Shown piece after piece: positions 54,908-63,153 of a DNA stretch of 64,000 nucleotides. The notes under the pieces are model-generated. The model had not been told where the DNA came from and did no database searches. It saw nothing but the letters and a program-made list of their open reading frames with translations. The DNA lies in assembly GCA_020425085.1 (NCBI GenBank), contig JAGQRW010000017.1, forward strand, positions 1 through 64,000. The letters run 5' to 3'. A program made the translations under genes and the position numbers. How positions within the stretch are numbered: position 1 is the stretch's first letter; each line of letters starts with the position of its first letter. The DNA comes from Paracoccaceae bacterium. GTDB taxonomy: Bacteria; Pseudomonadota; Alphaproteobacteria; Rhodobacterales; Rhodobacteraceae.

Positions 54908-56038
54908 CTATTGCACCACGAATTCGGCATGCAATGCGCCGGCCGCCTTGATGCTTTTCAAAATATCAATAAGGTCACGAGGTGAAACACCCAGTGCGTT
55001 CAGTCCGGCAATCAACTCCGACAACGAGGTTTCACCGCTGACCTCGGCCAACCCGGTCCCGGGATCTTCATTAAGCGAAACGCCGGTTCGCGGCACGACG
55101 ATCGATTCACCGTCTGACGAAAACGGATTTGGCTGAACCACTATCGGCGCCTCATGAACCCTGAGCGTAAGATTGCCTTGCGATACTGCTACCTTGGATA
55201 TACGCACATCCTGCCCCAGAACGATGGTGCCGGATCGCTGGTCCACGACTACCCTGGCTTTTTGCTCGGGCTCTACCTCGATATTTTCGATCCTCCCGAC
55301 CAGATGCGCTGGTGATTTGGCACGGGCGCGAGCCAGATCAATCTCGACAGTTCCGGAATCAATCATGAGGGCAATCGGCGATGCCGAATTTCTGTTAATG
55401 GCATTCTCAATTTTCAATGCGGTGGTAAAATCCGGGTTGCGAAGGGCCAACCGCATGGTTGACATGCTCTGAAAGCTGAATTCAATCTCGCGCTCAACCC
55501 TGGCACCGGAAGGGATGGCCCCGGATGTCGGCACCCCTTGAGTTACACTGGCCGCATCACCGCCGACCGAAGCGCCTCCGGCGATGACCGAGCCTTGCGC
55601 GACGGCATAGATCTCGCCATCAGCACCATTCATCGGTGTAAGAATCAAAGTCCCGCCCAGCAAACTTTTGGCGTCACCGATCGTGGAAACCGTCACGTCG
55701 ATCTGGCTACCGGCGCGGGCGAACGGCGGCAATGTACCGGTAACGAAAACCGCAGCGACGTTTTTCGGACGGAACTGCTCACCCGAGATATTGACGCCTA
55801 GCCGCTCCAGAATGTTCGCCATGGTTTCTTCGGTAAAAGGCGCGTTGCGAATACCGTCGCCAGTGCCGTTCAGGCCGACCACCAATCCATAACCAACCAG
55901 GTCATTGCCGCGCACCCCACTGAATTCTACCAGATCCTTTATTTTCGCCGACGCGGCATATACCGGGTTAGGGTGGATCGGGATGATCGCCAACAGCGAC
56001 ATGGCGGCAAGATTCAAAAGGCGAAACCAGTCAATCAT
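54908..56038 (-). CDS. flgI: flagellar P-ring protein FlgI
   Basis: A 376-residue periplasmic ring protein with a signal peptide (MIDWFRLLNLAAMSLLAIIPIHPNPVYA). IKDLVEFSGVRGNDLVGYGLVVGLNGTGDGI and the C-terminal SLSELIAGLNALGVSPRDLIDILKSIKAAGALHAEFVVQ are signatures. It overlaps flgL by 4 bp (ATGA) and ends the motB-flgE-flgK-flgL-flgI transcript. Confidence 0.97.
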   Translation of the reverse strand: MIDWFRLLNLAAMSLLAIIPIHPNPVYAASAKIKDLVEFSGVRGNDLVGYGLVVGLNGTGDGIRNAPFTEETMANILERLGVNISGEQFRPKNVAAVFVTGTLPPFARAGSQIDVTVSTIGDAKSLLGGTLILTPMNGADGEIYAVAQGSVIAGGASVGGDAASVTQGVPTSGAIPSGARVEREIEFSFQSMSTMRLALRNPDFTTALKIENAINRNSASPIALMIDSGTVEIDLARARAKSPAHLVGRIENIEVEPEQKARVVVDQRSGTIVLGQDVRISKVAVSQGNLTLRVHEAPIVVQPNPFSSDGESIVVPRTGVSLNEDPGTGLAEVSGETSLSELIAGLNALGVSPRDLIDILKSIKAAGALHAEFVVQ

Positions 56039-57045
56039 CTGAGATACCTTGTAAGTGATAGTTGCGACAGACGAGAGGTGGACAGATAAAGCGCCTCAAG
56101 CTGGTTCTCTACCGCTTGAAGCCCGGTTGCGGTTTCGTATCCGTCGACGGAAACAGCATCATTCAACATCATCTGAAATGAGGTTTTCCGGGCACCGTTG
56201 ACTGTTGCCACCGTCTCGATTCGCGCTTCGGTTGCGCCGATGGTGGCGCGGATATCCGTGATCGCGTCAGTTGCGCCAAACAACCCGGACGCGGCAGATT
56301 CCATCAGGTTGACACGCGCCAAAAGATCGCCGCCCAGAATACCCCGGCCCAGCAATGCGGCGGTCGCCAGGTGTTTCAGGGTTTCGCGGATTCCCGTATC
56401 GGCACCGGTGATGCCATATGAGGCGGACTCAGTATCGGAAATCGACACCGGACCGGTGGGTTTGGTGCTGCCGAGGTAAACCCCGGTTTCAAACCCGCCA
56501 CCCGCGCTGTCAAAGTAATCGGTGACAATGGCGCGGATTTCATCGGCGGTGGTTGCCGCCAATGTCAGGGTTTCAAGATCGCCAAGAATCTTGTCCGCGC
56601 CGGCCATTGCCGGGCCGATGGCGCGGTTTCCAGCAAACAGGCTCTGCCCGGCAACCTGCTGGTTCAGGGAACCAATGGTCGAATTCAACGCCTGCAAAGC
56701 TGTTTCCGAACCGGATTTGATCGAGGCTGCCGATCTGCTGCTGGCCGCTGTGGCGGCGGTGGCTGCGGTGGTCGCGGTCAATGTCTGGATATTTTCAAGC
56801 GACATTTGCAGAAAATCTCCCTTGGCCTTCAGTTCGGAATTGTTGCGCTCATATTGGCCAGTCATTTTCAGTGACCGTTCCAGATCGGCAATTCGGTCAA
56901 GCCCACCTTTGGTCCGGGCCGAGATATCTGCAGTTTTGCCGGTCGCAAGTTCCAGTGACAGCCGTTGCGACTGGCCTTTCAGTTGCGAATTGAGATAGCG
57001 GAGCCGATAGCTGCTGGAAAGATCGCCGATAGATACGAATGACAT
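56035..57045 (-). CDS. flgL: flagellar hook-filament junction protein FlgL
   Basis: A 336-residue flagellin-like junction protein. SSYRLRYLNSQLKGQSQRLSLELATGKTADISARTKGG at the start and the C-terminal helix VENQLEALYLSTSRLSQLSLTRYLR fit FlgL. It lies 3 bp after flgK. Confidence 0.9.
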   Translation of the reverse strand: MSFVSIGDLSSSYRLRYLNSQLKGQSQRLSLELATGKTADISARTKGGLDRIADLERSLKMTGQYERNNSELKAKGDFLQMSLENIQTLTATTAATAATAASSRSAASIKSGSETALQALNSTIGSLNQQVAGQSLFAGNRAIGPAMAGADKILGDLETLTLAATTADEIRAIVTDYFDSAGGGFETGVYLGSTKPTGPVSISDTESASYGITGADTGIRETLKHLATAALLGRGILGGDLLARVNLMESAASGLFGATDAITDIRATIGATEARIETVATVNGARKTSFQMMLNDAVSVDGYETATGLQAVENQLEALYLSTSRLSQLSLTRYLR

Positions 57046-57048
57046 CTT

Positions 57049-58506
57049 CTACATCTCCAGAATTGCGCGCAACATTTCATCGACCGTGGAAACCACCCGT
57101 GCGTTGGCGGCATAGGCCTGTTCAACCAAAAGAAGCTTTTGCATTTCCTGATCAGTATCAACACCCGCATCCAATTCCGTCGACAACAGCGCCTGATAGC
57201 GGCTGGTGGCAAAAGCCTCGGCCTCGTCGGCATGCAGCCGCTCGGTACTGTTTAGGGCGGTCAGATCACCGGAAAGCCCGGCCAGGCTGAGTGCGTGCGG
57301 TGAAAAACTGCCCGATAATGGAGCGCGACCATTTGTCAATGCGTCGCTAAAGGCCAAAAGCAGGCTGTTATCGCCAACATCACCCGGCACCAACGCCCCC
57401 AGACCGTCGCGCAAACGCCATGAAACGCCCCCCTGGTCGGGATCAACCGCTACGTTAAGCGCCAGCCGCCCGGCCAGGCCGGTTTCCAGCGCGGTATCAA
57501 GTTTGCCGCCGCCATCGGTGAACAGACCGGCATCGCCAGCGTTCAAGGTGGAGTCGAGCCCGCCAGCCTCAAACCGCTCCATCAGGTTGCGGGCAAAGGC
57601 GTCGATCTGCGCGCTGGCTTTGGGGGCGATCACATCGCGCACCTGAAACAGCGCCGACAATGAACCGCCTTCCAGACCACCCGAACCAGTTCCGATGGAT
57701 ATGTCCTTGCCGTTCACCTGCAAGGCAGAAAGCGCGCCGGATGCCAGATCCATTTCCGGCGTGATCAGACCGGTCGGGGAAAACCCGAACTCCGCTGCGG
57801 AACCGTCAAGCAGGCTGACGCCGCCGATTGAAACGATGGCAATCTGGCCATGGTCACGCTGATAGGTCTTGATCGGTACAATTTCAGCCAGCTTGTCTAC
57901 CAGTTGCTGTCGCTGATCCAACAATCCGTTCACGTCACCGCCGCCGCCGACGTGAAGCCGGATATCGTGGTTAAGAGTTTCGATCCGGGATAGCGTTTCG
58001 TTCAGAATGCCGACCTGCCGACCGATTCCAGCATCGGCAGACATACGCATTTCCTGGGTTTCGTCAGAAATTCCACCAACAGTTGCGATCAAATCCTTGG
58101 CTGCGAACAGAACATTTCTGAGCCGCACCTCAGCATCCGGGCGCCCCTCGGCATCCAGCAGAGCGGCTTCAAATTCGGTGACCCGATCCGACAGGGAGCT
58201 GCCATCACCGGGGGTGCCAATCGCCGATTCCAGTCTTGCAAAGGCATCGGCCCGCACCCGGTTGCCCCCAAGCGCTGACTCGGCCAGAAGGCGGTCGGAT
58301 ATGGCGACTTGGTCCACCAGCCGCAGCACCCCGGCAACCTGGACACCGGCACCACGCCCGTTGATCGAGGCGGCACTCAGTTCCACTTCACGGCGGCCAT
58401 AACCGATGGTCATCGCATTCGCCACGTTGTTCGAGATCGCTTCAGCGGTTCGCGCTGCGGATTTCAGACCGGAATAGGCGTTAAACAAGGAACCGGATAT
58501 GCTCAT
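57049..58506 (-). CDS. flgK: flagellar hook-filament junction protein FlgK
   Basis: A 485-residue junction protein. SLFNAYSGLKSAARTAEAISNNVANAMTIGYGRREVELSA is the N-terminal signature, followed by a long helical region, and TDQEMQKLLLVEQAYAANARVVSTVDEMLRAILEM closes the protein in the usual FlgK way. It is followed directly by flgL. Confidence 0.95.
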   Translation of the reverse strand: MSISGSLFNAYSGLKSAARTAEAISNNVANAMTIGYGRREVELSAASINGRGAGVQVAGVLRLVDQVAISDRLLAESALGGNRVRADAFARLESAIGTPGDGSSLSDRVTEFEAALLDAEGRPDAEVRLRNVLFAAKDLIATVGGISDETQEMRMSADAGIGRQVGILNETLSRIETLNHDIRLHVGGGGDVNGLLDQRQQLVDKLAEIVPIKTYQRDHGQIAIVSIGGVSLLDGSAAEFGFSPTGLITPEMDLASGALSALQVNGKDISIGTGSGGLEGGSLSALFQVRDVIAPKASAQIDAFARNLMERFEAGGLDSTLNAGDAGLFTDGGGKLDTALETGLAGRLALNVAVDPDQGGVSWRLRDGLGALVPGDVGDNSLLLAFSDALTNGRAPLSGSFSPHALSLAGLSGDLTALNSTERLHADEAEAFATSRYQALLSTELDAGVDTDQEMQKLLLVEQAYAANARVVSTVDEMLRAILEM

Positions 58507-58523
58507 GCCACTTTATGCCTTTG

Positions 58524-59825
58524 TCATCGTTTGATATTGGTGGTTTCCTGCAACATTTCGTCCACCGTCTGGATGATCTTGGCGTTGGATGAATAGGCAC
58601 GCTGGGTCTGGATCAGTTGCGTGAGTTCGCCCGCAACATCGGTTGCCGATTCCTCTCGTGCATAACCGATCATTTCACCAGCCGGACCATCACCCGCCTC
58701 CCACAGGAAGAACGCACCGCTGTCGGGTGAAATCTGATAGGCCTGATTATCCAGTGATATCAGGCCGTTGGGATTTGGAACATCAACCAGAGGCACCTGA
58801 TAGATGGTGCGGGTAAAGCCGACGTCATAAATTGCGTTGACATAGCCATTGGCGTCAATCTCGACCGAAGTAAGGTTGCCGACCGGCGAGCCGTCCTTGC
58901 TGATCGAAACCGGCGCAAAGCTGCTGGAAAGCTGGGTCAGGCCACCTGAATCACCCGGTTTGCCAATCGCCAGCGTCAGCGGGCCACCGGCAACGGTCAG
59001 GGCAATCTCACCGGTGAGCGCGTCATAGGCACCGCCGGAAACCGTAGTGACCGAGGCTATGGTGCCGCCAGCGCCGCGGGTATCATCAAAGCTGATGGTG
59101 TATTTTCCGACACTGGCACCTCCAAGTGCGGAATCGTACACGTCCATGGTCCATTCATTCGACTGGCCAGACCCCGGAATCGTCGGCGTAAAAGTGACAT
59201 CAAGCGATTCCGACGTGCCGAGATTGCCAAAGTATTCAATCGACAGATCGCGGCTATTGCCGGATTCACCCGCACGGGATTCGGTTGCCGGCAGGTTGAT
59301 ACCAAGATTGATAGCGGTGGTCGGATCACCGGCAAACTGGTTGAGATCAACCGAAACCGGTTCCAGCCCATCAATGGTATCGCGCGGAAAAGCCGGCACC
59401 GTACCATCGGTATTGGCGGGCCATCCCATCAGAACCAGCCCGCGTTCGGTTTTCAGGATGCCGCTGCTGTCGGGGCGAAAAGAACCGGTGGTGACCAGCA
59501 TCAAAGGATGCGTTCCCGACGATCCGCTTAGCGCCGAGGCCTGAGTTACCGGTAGCATGCCGCGCCCGGCTATCGCGATATCGGTGGCATTGCCGGTGGT
59601 GATCAACGGTCCCGAGCTGCCGATATCACGAAACGTCGAAACCCGGACACCGCCCGCTGAATAGGCCCCTTTGCCATTGTTCAAAACCAGCGAATGAAAT
59701 TCGGCTATCGCGCGTTTGTAACCGTAGGTCGAGGAGTTGGCGATATTGTCCGATATCGTGGCCAGACGACTGGCATTCACGTTCAGGCCCGCGACACCGG
59801 CGATAAGAGAAGAGGAAATGGTCAT
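58524..59825 (-). CDS. flgE: flagellar hook protein FlgE
   Basis: A 433-residue hook subunit. TISSSLIAGVAGLNVNASRLATISDNIANSSTYGYKRAIAEFHSL at the start and the C-terminal VAGELTQLIQTQRAYSSNAKIIQTVDEMLQETTNIKR are FlgE signatures. I chose the ATG at 59825; the frame is open to 59846, but AAGG is placed for 59825. It is followed by flgK after 17 bp. Confidence 0.95.
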   Translation of the reverse strand: MTISSSLIAGVAGLNVNASRLATISDNIANSSTYGYKRAIAEFHSLVLNNGKGAYSAGGVRVSTFRDIGSSGPLITTGNATDIAIAGRGMLPVTQASALSGSSGTHPLMLVTTGSFRPDSSGILKTERGLVLMGWPANTDGTVPAFPRDTIDGLEPVSVDLNQFAGDPTTAINLGINLPATESRAGESGNSRDLSIEYFGNLGTSESLDVTFTPTIPGSGQSNEWTMDVYDSALGGASVGKYTISFDDTRGAGGTIASVTTVSGGAYDALTGEIALTVAGGPLTLAIGKPGDSGGLTQLSSSFAPVSISKDGSPVGNLTSVEIDANGYVNAIYDVGFTRTIYQVPLVDVPNPNGLISLDNQAYQISPDSGAFFLWEAGDGPAGEMIGYAREESATDVAGELTQLIQTQRAYSSNAKIIQTVDEMLQETTNIKR

Positions 59826-59909
59826 ACATGCGCCTTTCTGCTGCACTATCCGTCAGGTTGACTATCCGCGCGCAGCATTAAGAAGGCGCTAACAGATCAA
59901 ATCCGACTA

Positions 59910-60776
59910 TTATTTCCGCACTGCCGCCTTGTCGCTGCGCAGCAGGATGATCTCCAGACGGTTGTTGCGCACGGCCATGGGGTTGGGATCGGCGGGCAGC
60001 CGGTCGGCCCAGCCGACAACCTTTTCCACCCTTGATTTCATCAACCCACCGGTTTCCAGAAGCTCGCGCACCTGATGCGCCTGTGCGGTTGAACGGTCCC
60101 ATCCCGGATCCTGGCGCAGCACGATGGGATAGGATTGGGTGAACCCGTTGACTGAAACCTGATTGGCAGTGATGGCAAAAATTCCGGCGATCATCGCGGT
60201 CAGTTGCCGCAGCATCTCCGATGGTTCGGTACCGCCTTGTTCAAACAGGGGCTCGCCCGGCAGGTCAAATATTTCGACGATCAACCCCTCATCGGTCACG
60301 CGGGTCACGATATGTTGCAATAGATCGTCGGCAACATTGCTTTCGCCGCTGTTGGCCATCAGTTTCTTTTCCAGTTCCAGCATCTGCTGTGCCTCGCTGG
60401 CGTCCGATATGGTCAAATCAGTCGCGTCAACCCCGGTGGTTCCCTTTGCCTGACGCTCAGCGGCTGGTGAGGAATTTTCACCACCGGTGCCGTTCTGTGG
60501 CAAGACATCCTCGGCAAACACGCTGTCGCCGCCGAACATGCCATCACCACCACCGGAAATGCGATTGATCGGAATGGTCGGACTGAAATAATCGGCGATG
60601 CCCTTTCGCTGGCTTTCTGTTGTGGCGTTCAAGAGCCACATCAACATGAAGAACGCCATCATCGCGGTGACAAAGTCGGCATAAGCCACCTTCCACGCGC
60701 CGCCATGATGCCCGCCGCTGGCAACAATCTTTTTCTTCTTGATAATGATTGGCGCGATCGCGCGCGTTTCGGTCAT
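59910..60776 (-). CDS. motB: flagellar motor stator protein MotB
   Basis: A 288-residue protein with one membrane segment near the N-terminus. The ion-binding aspartate is Asp34 in AWKVAYADFVTAMMAFFMLMWLL. The C-terminal half is an OmpA-like peptidoglycan-binding domain (NQVSVNGFTQSYP ... AQAHQVRELLE ... NRLEIILL). Its partner motA is in another transcript of the island. It starts the motB-flgE-flgK-flgL-flgI run. Confidence 0.95.
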   Translation of the reverse strand: MTETRAIAPIIIKKKKIVASGGHHGGAWKVAYADFVTAMMAFFMLMWLLNATTESQRKGIADYFSPTIPINRISGGGDGMFGGDSVFAEDVLPQNGTGGENSSPAAERQAKGTTGVDATDLTISDASEAQQMLELEKKLMANSGESNVADDLLQHIVTRVTDEGLIVEIFDLPGEPLFEQGGTEPSEMLRQLTAMIAGIFAITANQVSVNGFTQSYPIVLRQDPGWDRSTAQAHQVRELLETGGLMKSRVEKVVGWADRLPADPNPMAVRNNRLEIILLRSDKAAVRK

Positions 60777-60821
60777 CGTTCATCCACAGTCCCACACGAG
60801 ACCAGCGTTAGCAGGCGGAAA

Positions 60822-60836
60822 TGAATTGCCGCTTAA
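60822..60836. promoter_or_regulatory. CtrA-like site upstream of motB
   Basis: TGAA-TTGCCGC-TTAA matches TTAA-N7-TTAA with one mismatch. It lies 46-60 bp upstream of motB. The divergent mannose-1-phosphate guanylyltransferase gene starts 133 bp on its other side. Confidence 0.4.
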
Positions 60837-60968
60837 TAGCTAAAATCATCAGCAATCGAGGCCGGTTCAATTCTCTTTGTCGGCAGGTGGAAAATTTGCG
60901 GTTTCCTTGACAACAGATTAGGTTAAAAATGTTTCGGCACCCGCAACAACGCAGGCATTGGCAATTCC

Positions 60969-62390
60969 ATGATTTTTCCCGTTATTTTATGCGGCGGGTC
61001 CGGTACCAGACTCTGGCCCCTGTCGCGAAAAAGCTATCCCAAGCAGTTCGCCCGCCTGACTGGTCGCGAAAGTCTGTTTCAGGCGTCGGTTCGCCGCCTG
61101 TCCGGCGAAGGGTTTGCACCGCCGCTGATTCTGACCAATGCCGATTTCCGATTTATCGTGGCCGAACAACTGGCCGAAATCGGGGTGGAACCGACTGCAA
61201 TTCTGATCGAGCCTGAAGGCAGAAATACCGCTCCTGCGGTTCTTGCTGCTGCCTTGTGGCTTAGGCTAACCGCACCTGATGCCATGATGCTGGTGGCGCC
61301 TTCGGATCATGTGGTGCCGGATGCCGGCGCGTTTCGCGCAGCCGTTCTGGCGGGGATGGCAGCGTGCGAACAAGGCGACCTTGTAACCTTTGGCATTCGG
61401 CCCGACCGGGCCGAAACCGGTTATGGCTATCTGGAACTGGCGGACAAAGATAGTGATTATGCCTCGGCGCCGCGCAAGCTGAAACGGTTTGTGGAAAAAC
61501 CGGATGCCGCGAATGCCGAACGAATGCTTACGGCGGGGTGTTACCTTTGGAATGCCGGTATCTTCCTGTTTTCGGTTCAATGCATCGTCGAAGGTTTCAC
61601 CAAACACGCCGCCGACATGCTGGAACCCTGCCAGCAGGCGGTCGCGGAAGCACGGGCCGACCTTGGCTTTCTGCGGCTAGCGGCGGAACCCTGGGCCAGG
61701 TTGCGGGATGTTTCGATCGACTATGCGGTGATGGAACACGCTCATAATCTGTCTGTTGTGCCGTTTGACGGCGGCTGGTCCGATCTCGGCGGCTGGGATG
61801 CGGTCTGGCGCGAAAGTACCGGTGATCAGGCGGGCGTGGTCATTTCGGGCGAGGCTACTTCGATTGATTGCAGGAATTCGCTGCTCAGATCAGAAAATGC
61901 CAATTTGGAAATCGTCGGTATCGGTCTGGAAAACATCGTTGCCATCGCCATGCCCGATGCGGTTCTGGTGGCGGACATAAGCCGCGCACAGGACGTGAAA
62001 CTGGCGGTTGCCGCCCTCAAAACCAAGGGCGTGAAGCAGGCCGAACAATTCCCCCGCGATCATCGCCCCTGGGGCTGGTTTGAAACCCTGTCGCTTGGTG
62101 GGCGGTTTCAGGTCAAACGCATCATGGTGCATCCCGGTGCCGCACTTAGCCTTCAAAGCCATGTGCACCGGTCGGAACACTGGATCGTTGTCGCCGGGAC
62201 TGCACAAGTGACGGTGGGCGAAACCGTAAGCCTCGTGACCGAGAACCAGTCGGTTTATATTCCGGTCGGCTCCAAACACCGGCTGGAAAATCCCGGCAAG
62301 GTCGATTTGCACCTGATCGAGGTGCAAACCGGCAGCTATCTGGGCGAAGACGACATCACCCGCTATGAAGATGTTTACAGCCGCGATTAG
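60969..62390 (+). CDS. bifunctional mannose-1-phosphate guanylyltransferase / mannose-6-phosphate isomerase
   Basis: A 473-residue enzyme of the AlgA/CpsB type that makes GDP-mannose. The N-terminal nucleotidyltransferase has FPVILCGGSGTRLWPLSRKSYPKQF (residues 3-27) and VEKPDAANAERML; the C-terminal cupin-type isomerase domain has HPGAALSLQSHVHRSEHWIVVAGTAQVTVG and IPVGSKHRLENPGKVDLHLIEVQTGSYLGEDDI. Its product feeds exopolysaccharide or lipopolysaccharide sugars. It lies at the edge of the flagellar island and is divergent from motB. Confidence 0.96.
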   Translation: MIFPVILCGGSGTRLWPLSRKSYPKQFARLTGRESLFQASVRRLSGEGFAPPLILTNADFRFIVAEQLAEIGVEPTAILIEPEGRNTAPAVLAAALWLRLTAPDAMMLVAPSDHVVPDAGAFRAAVLAGMAACEQGDLVTFGIRPDRAETGYGYLELADKDSDYASAPRKLKRFVEKPDAANAERMLTAGCYLWNAGIFLFSVQCIVEGFTKHAADMLEPCQQAVAEARADLGFLRLAAEPWARLRDVSIDYAVMEHAHNLSVVPFDGGWSDLGGWDAVWRESTGDQAGVVISGEATSIDCRNSLLRSENANLEIVGIGLENIVAIAMPDAVLVADISRAQDVKLAVAALKTKGVKQAEQFPRDHRPWGWFETLSLGGRFQVKRIMVHPGAALSLQSHVHRSEHWIVVAGTAQVTVGETVSLVTENQSVYIPVGSKHRLENPGKVDLHLIEVQTGSYLGEDDITRYEDVYSRD

Positions 62391-62441
62391 CCAAAGGCAT
62401 TGTTCGACTTGCGCCTAGCCATTTGTTTTGCAGCCTTTGGC
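62390..62441. terminator. long-loop inverted repeat between convergent genes
   Basis: GCCAAAGGC (62390-62398) and GCCTTTGGC (62433-62441) are perfectly complementary and separated by 34 bp, in the gap where two genes converge. The sequence GCCTAGCCAT also occurs twice here (62413 and 62440). It may act as a bidirectional terminator, but the loop is long. Confidence 0.3.
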
Positions 62442-63143
62442 CTAGCCATCAGCCATAACGATTGTCGTGGTCAAAACCCCCAACCCGGCAATCGAAACCT
62501 TGCAGATATCACCAACCTCCAACCTGCCGACACCGGCGGGTGTACCGGAATAGATCAGATCACCCGGCCGAAGTTCGACTGATCCTGACAGAATCGAGAT
62601 CACCTCGGGCACCGACCAGATCAGTTCGCTCAGGTCCGCATCTTGTTTGACTTCGGCATTCACCATGGTCTGAATTGCCCCGGCGCTCGGATGGCCGACC
62701 GAGGCTACCGGATGAACCGGGCCACAAACGGCAGATCTGTCAAACGCCTTGCCCCAATCCCAGGGCCGACCCATTTCGCGCGCCACCAGTTGCAGATCGC
62801 GACGGGTCAGATCGTTGCCGATGGCATAGCCCCATACATGCGAAAGGGCATTGCTTTTGGCGATATCCCGGCCGCCCTTGCCAATAGCAACGACCAGTTC
62901 CCCCTCAAAATGGAAATTACTGGTTTCCGGCGGGTACGGCACAACCTGATTGTCATCAACCACCGCATCCGCTGGTTTGGTAAAAAAGAACGGTGGCTCA
63001 CGATCCGGGTCGCGCCCCATTTCCCGCGCATGCGCGGCATAGTTGCGACCAACACAAAAGATGCGGCGAACCGGAAATCGCTGATCACTGTCAGCAATGG
63101 CAACTGATGGTTGCGGTGGGCAGGAGATGGCATAATCGGTCAT
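62442..63143 (-). CDS. fumarylacetoacetate hydrolase family protein, probable fumarylpyruvate hydrolase
   Basis: A 233-residue FAH-fold protein. RRIFCVGRNYAAHAREMGRDPDREPPFFFTKPADAVV, NFHFEGELVVAIGKGGRDI with metal-binding Glu residues, and GDLIYSGTPAGVG are family signatures. With gentisate 1,2-dioxygenase next to it, cleavage of fumarylpyruvate (or maleylpyruvate) to pyruvate and fumarate is likely. The ATG at 63143 has AGGAAATTCA upstream; a frame to 63242 overlaps the dioxygenase and is rejected. Confidence 0.85.
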   Translation of the reverse strand: MTDYAISCPPQPSVAIADSDQRFPVRRIFCVGRNYAAHAREMGRDPDREPPFFFTKPADAVVDDNQVVPYPPETSNFHFEGELVVAIGKGGRDIAKSNALSHVWGYAIGNDLTRRDLQLVAREMGRPWDWGKAFDRSAVCGPVHPVASVGHPSAGAIQTMVNAEVKQDADLSELIWSVPEVISILSGSVELRPGDLIYSGTPAGVGRLEVGDICKVSIAGLGVLTTTIVMADG

Positions 63144-63153
63144 TGAATTTCCT

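Noticed and set aside
60907-60936. TTGACA element upstream of the mannose-1-phosphate guanylyltransferase gene
   Set aside because: No acceptable -10 hexamer at 16-18 bp spacing; the position at 17 bp reads TGTTTC.
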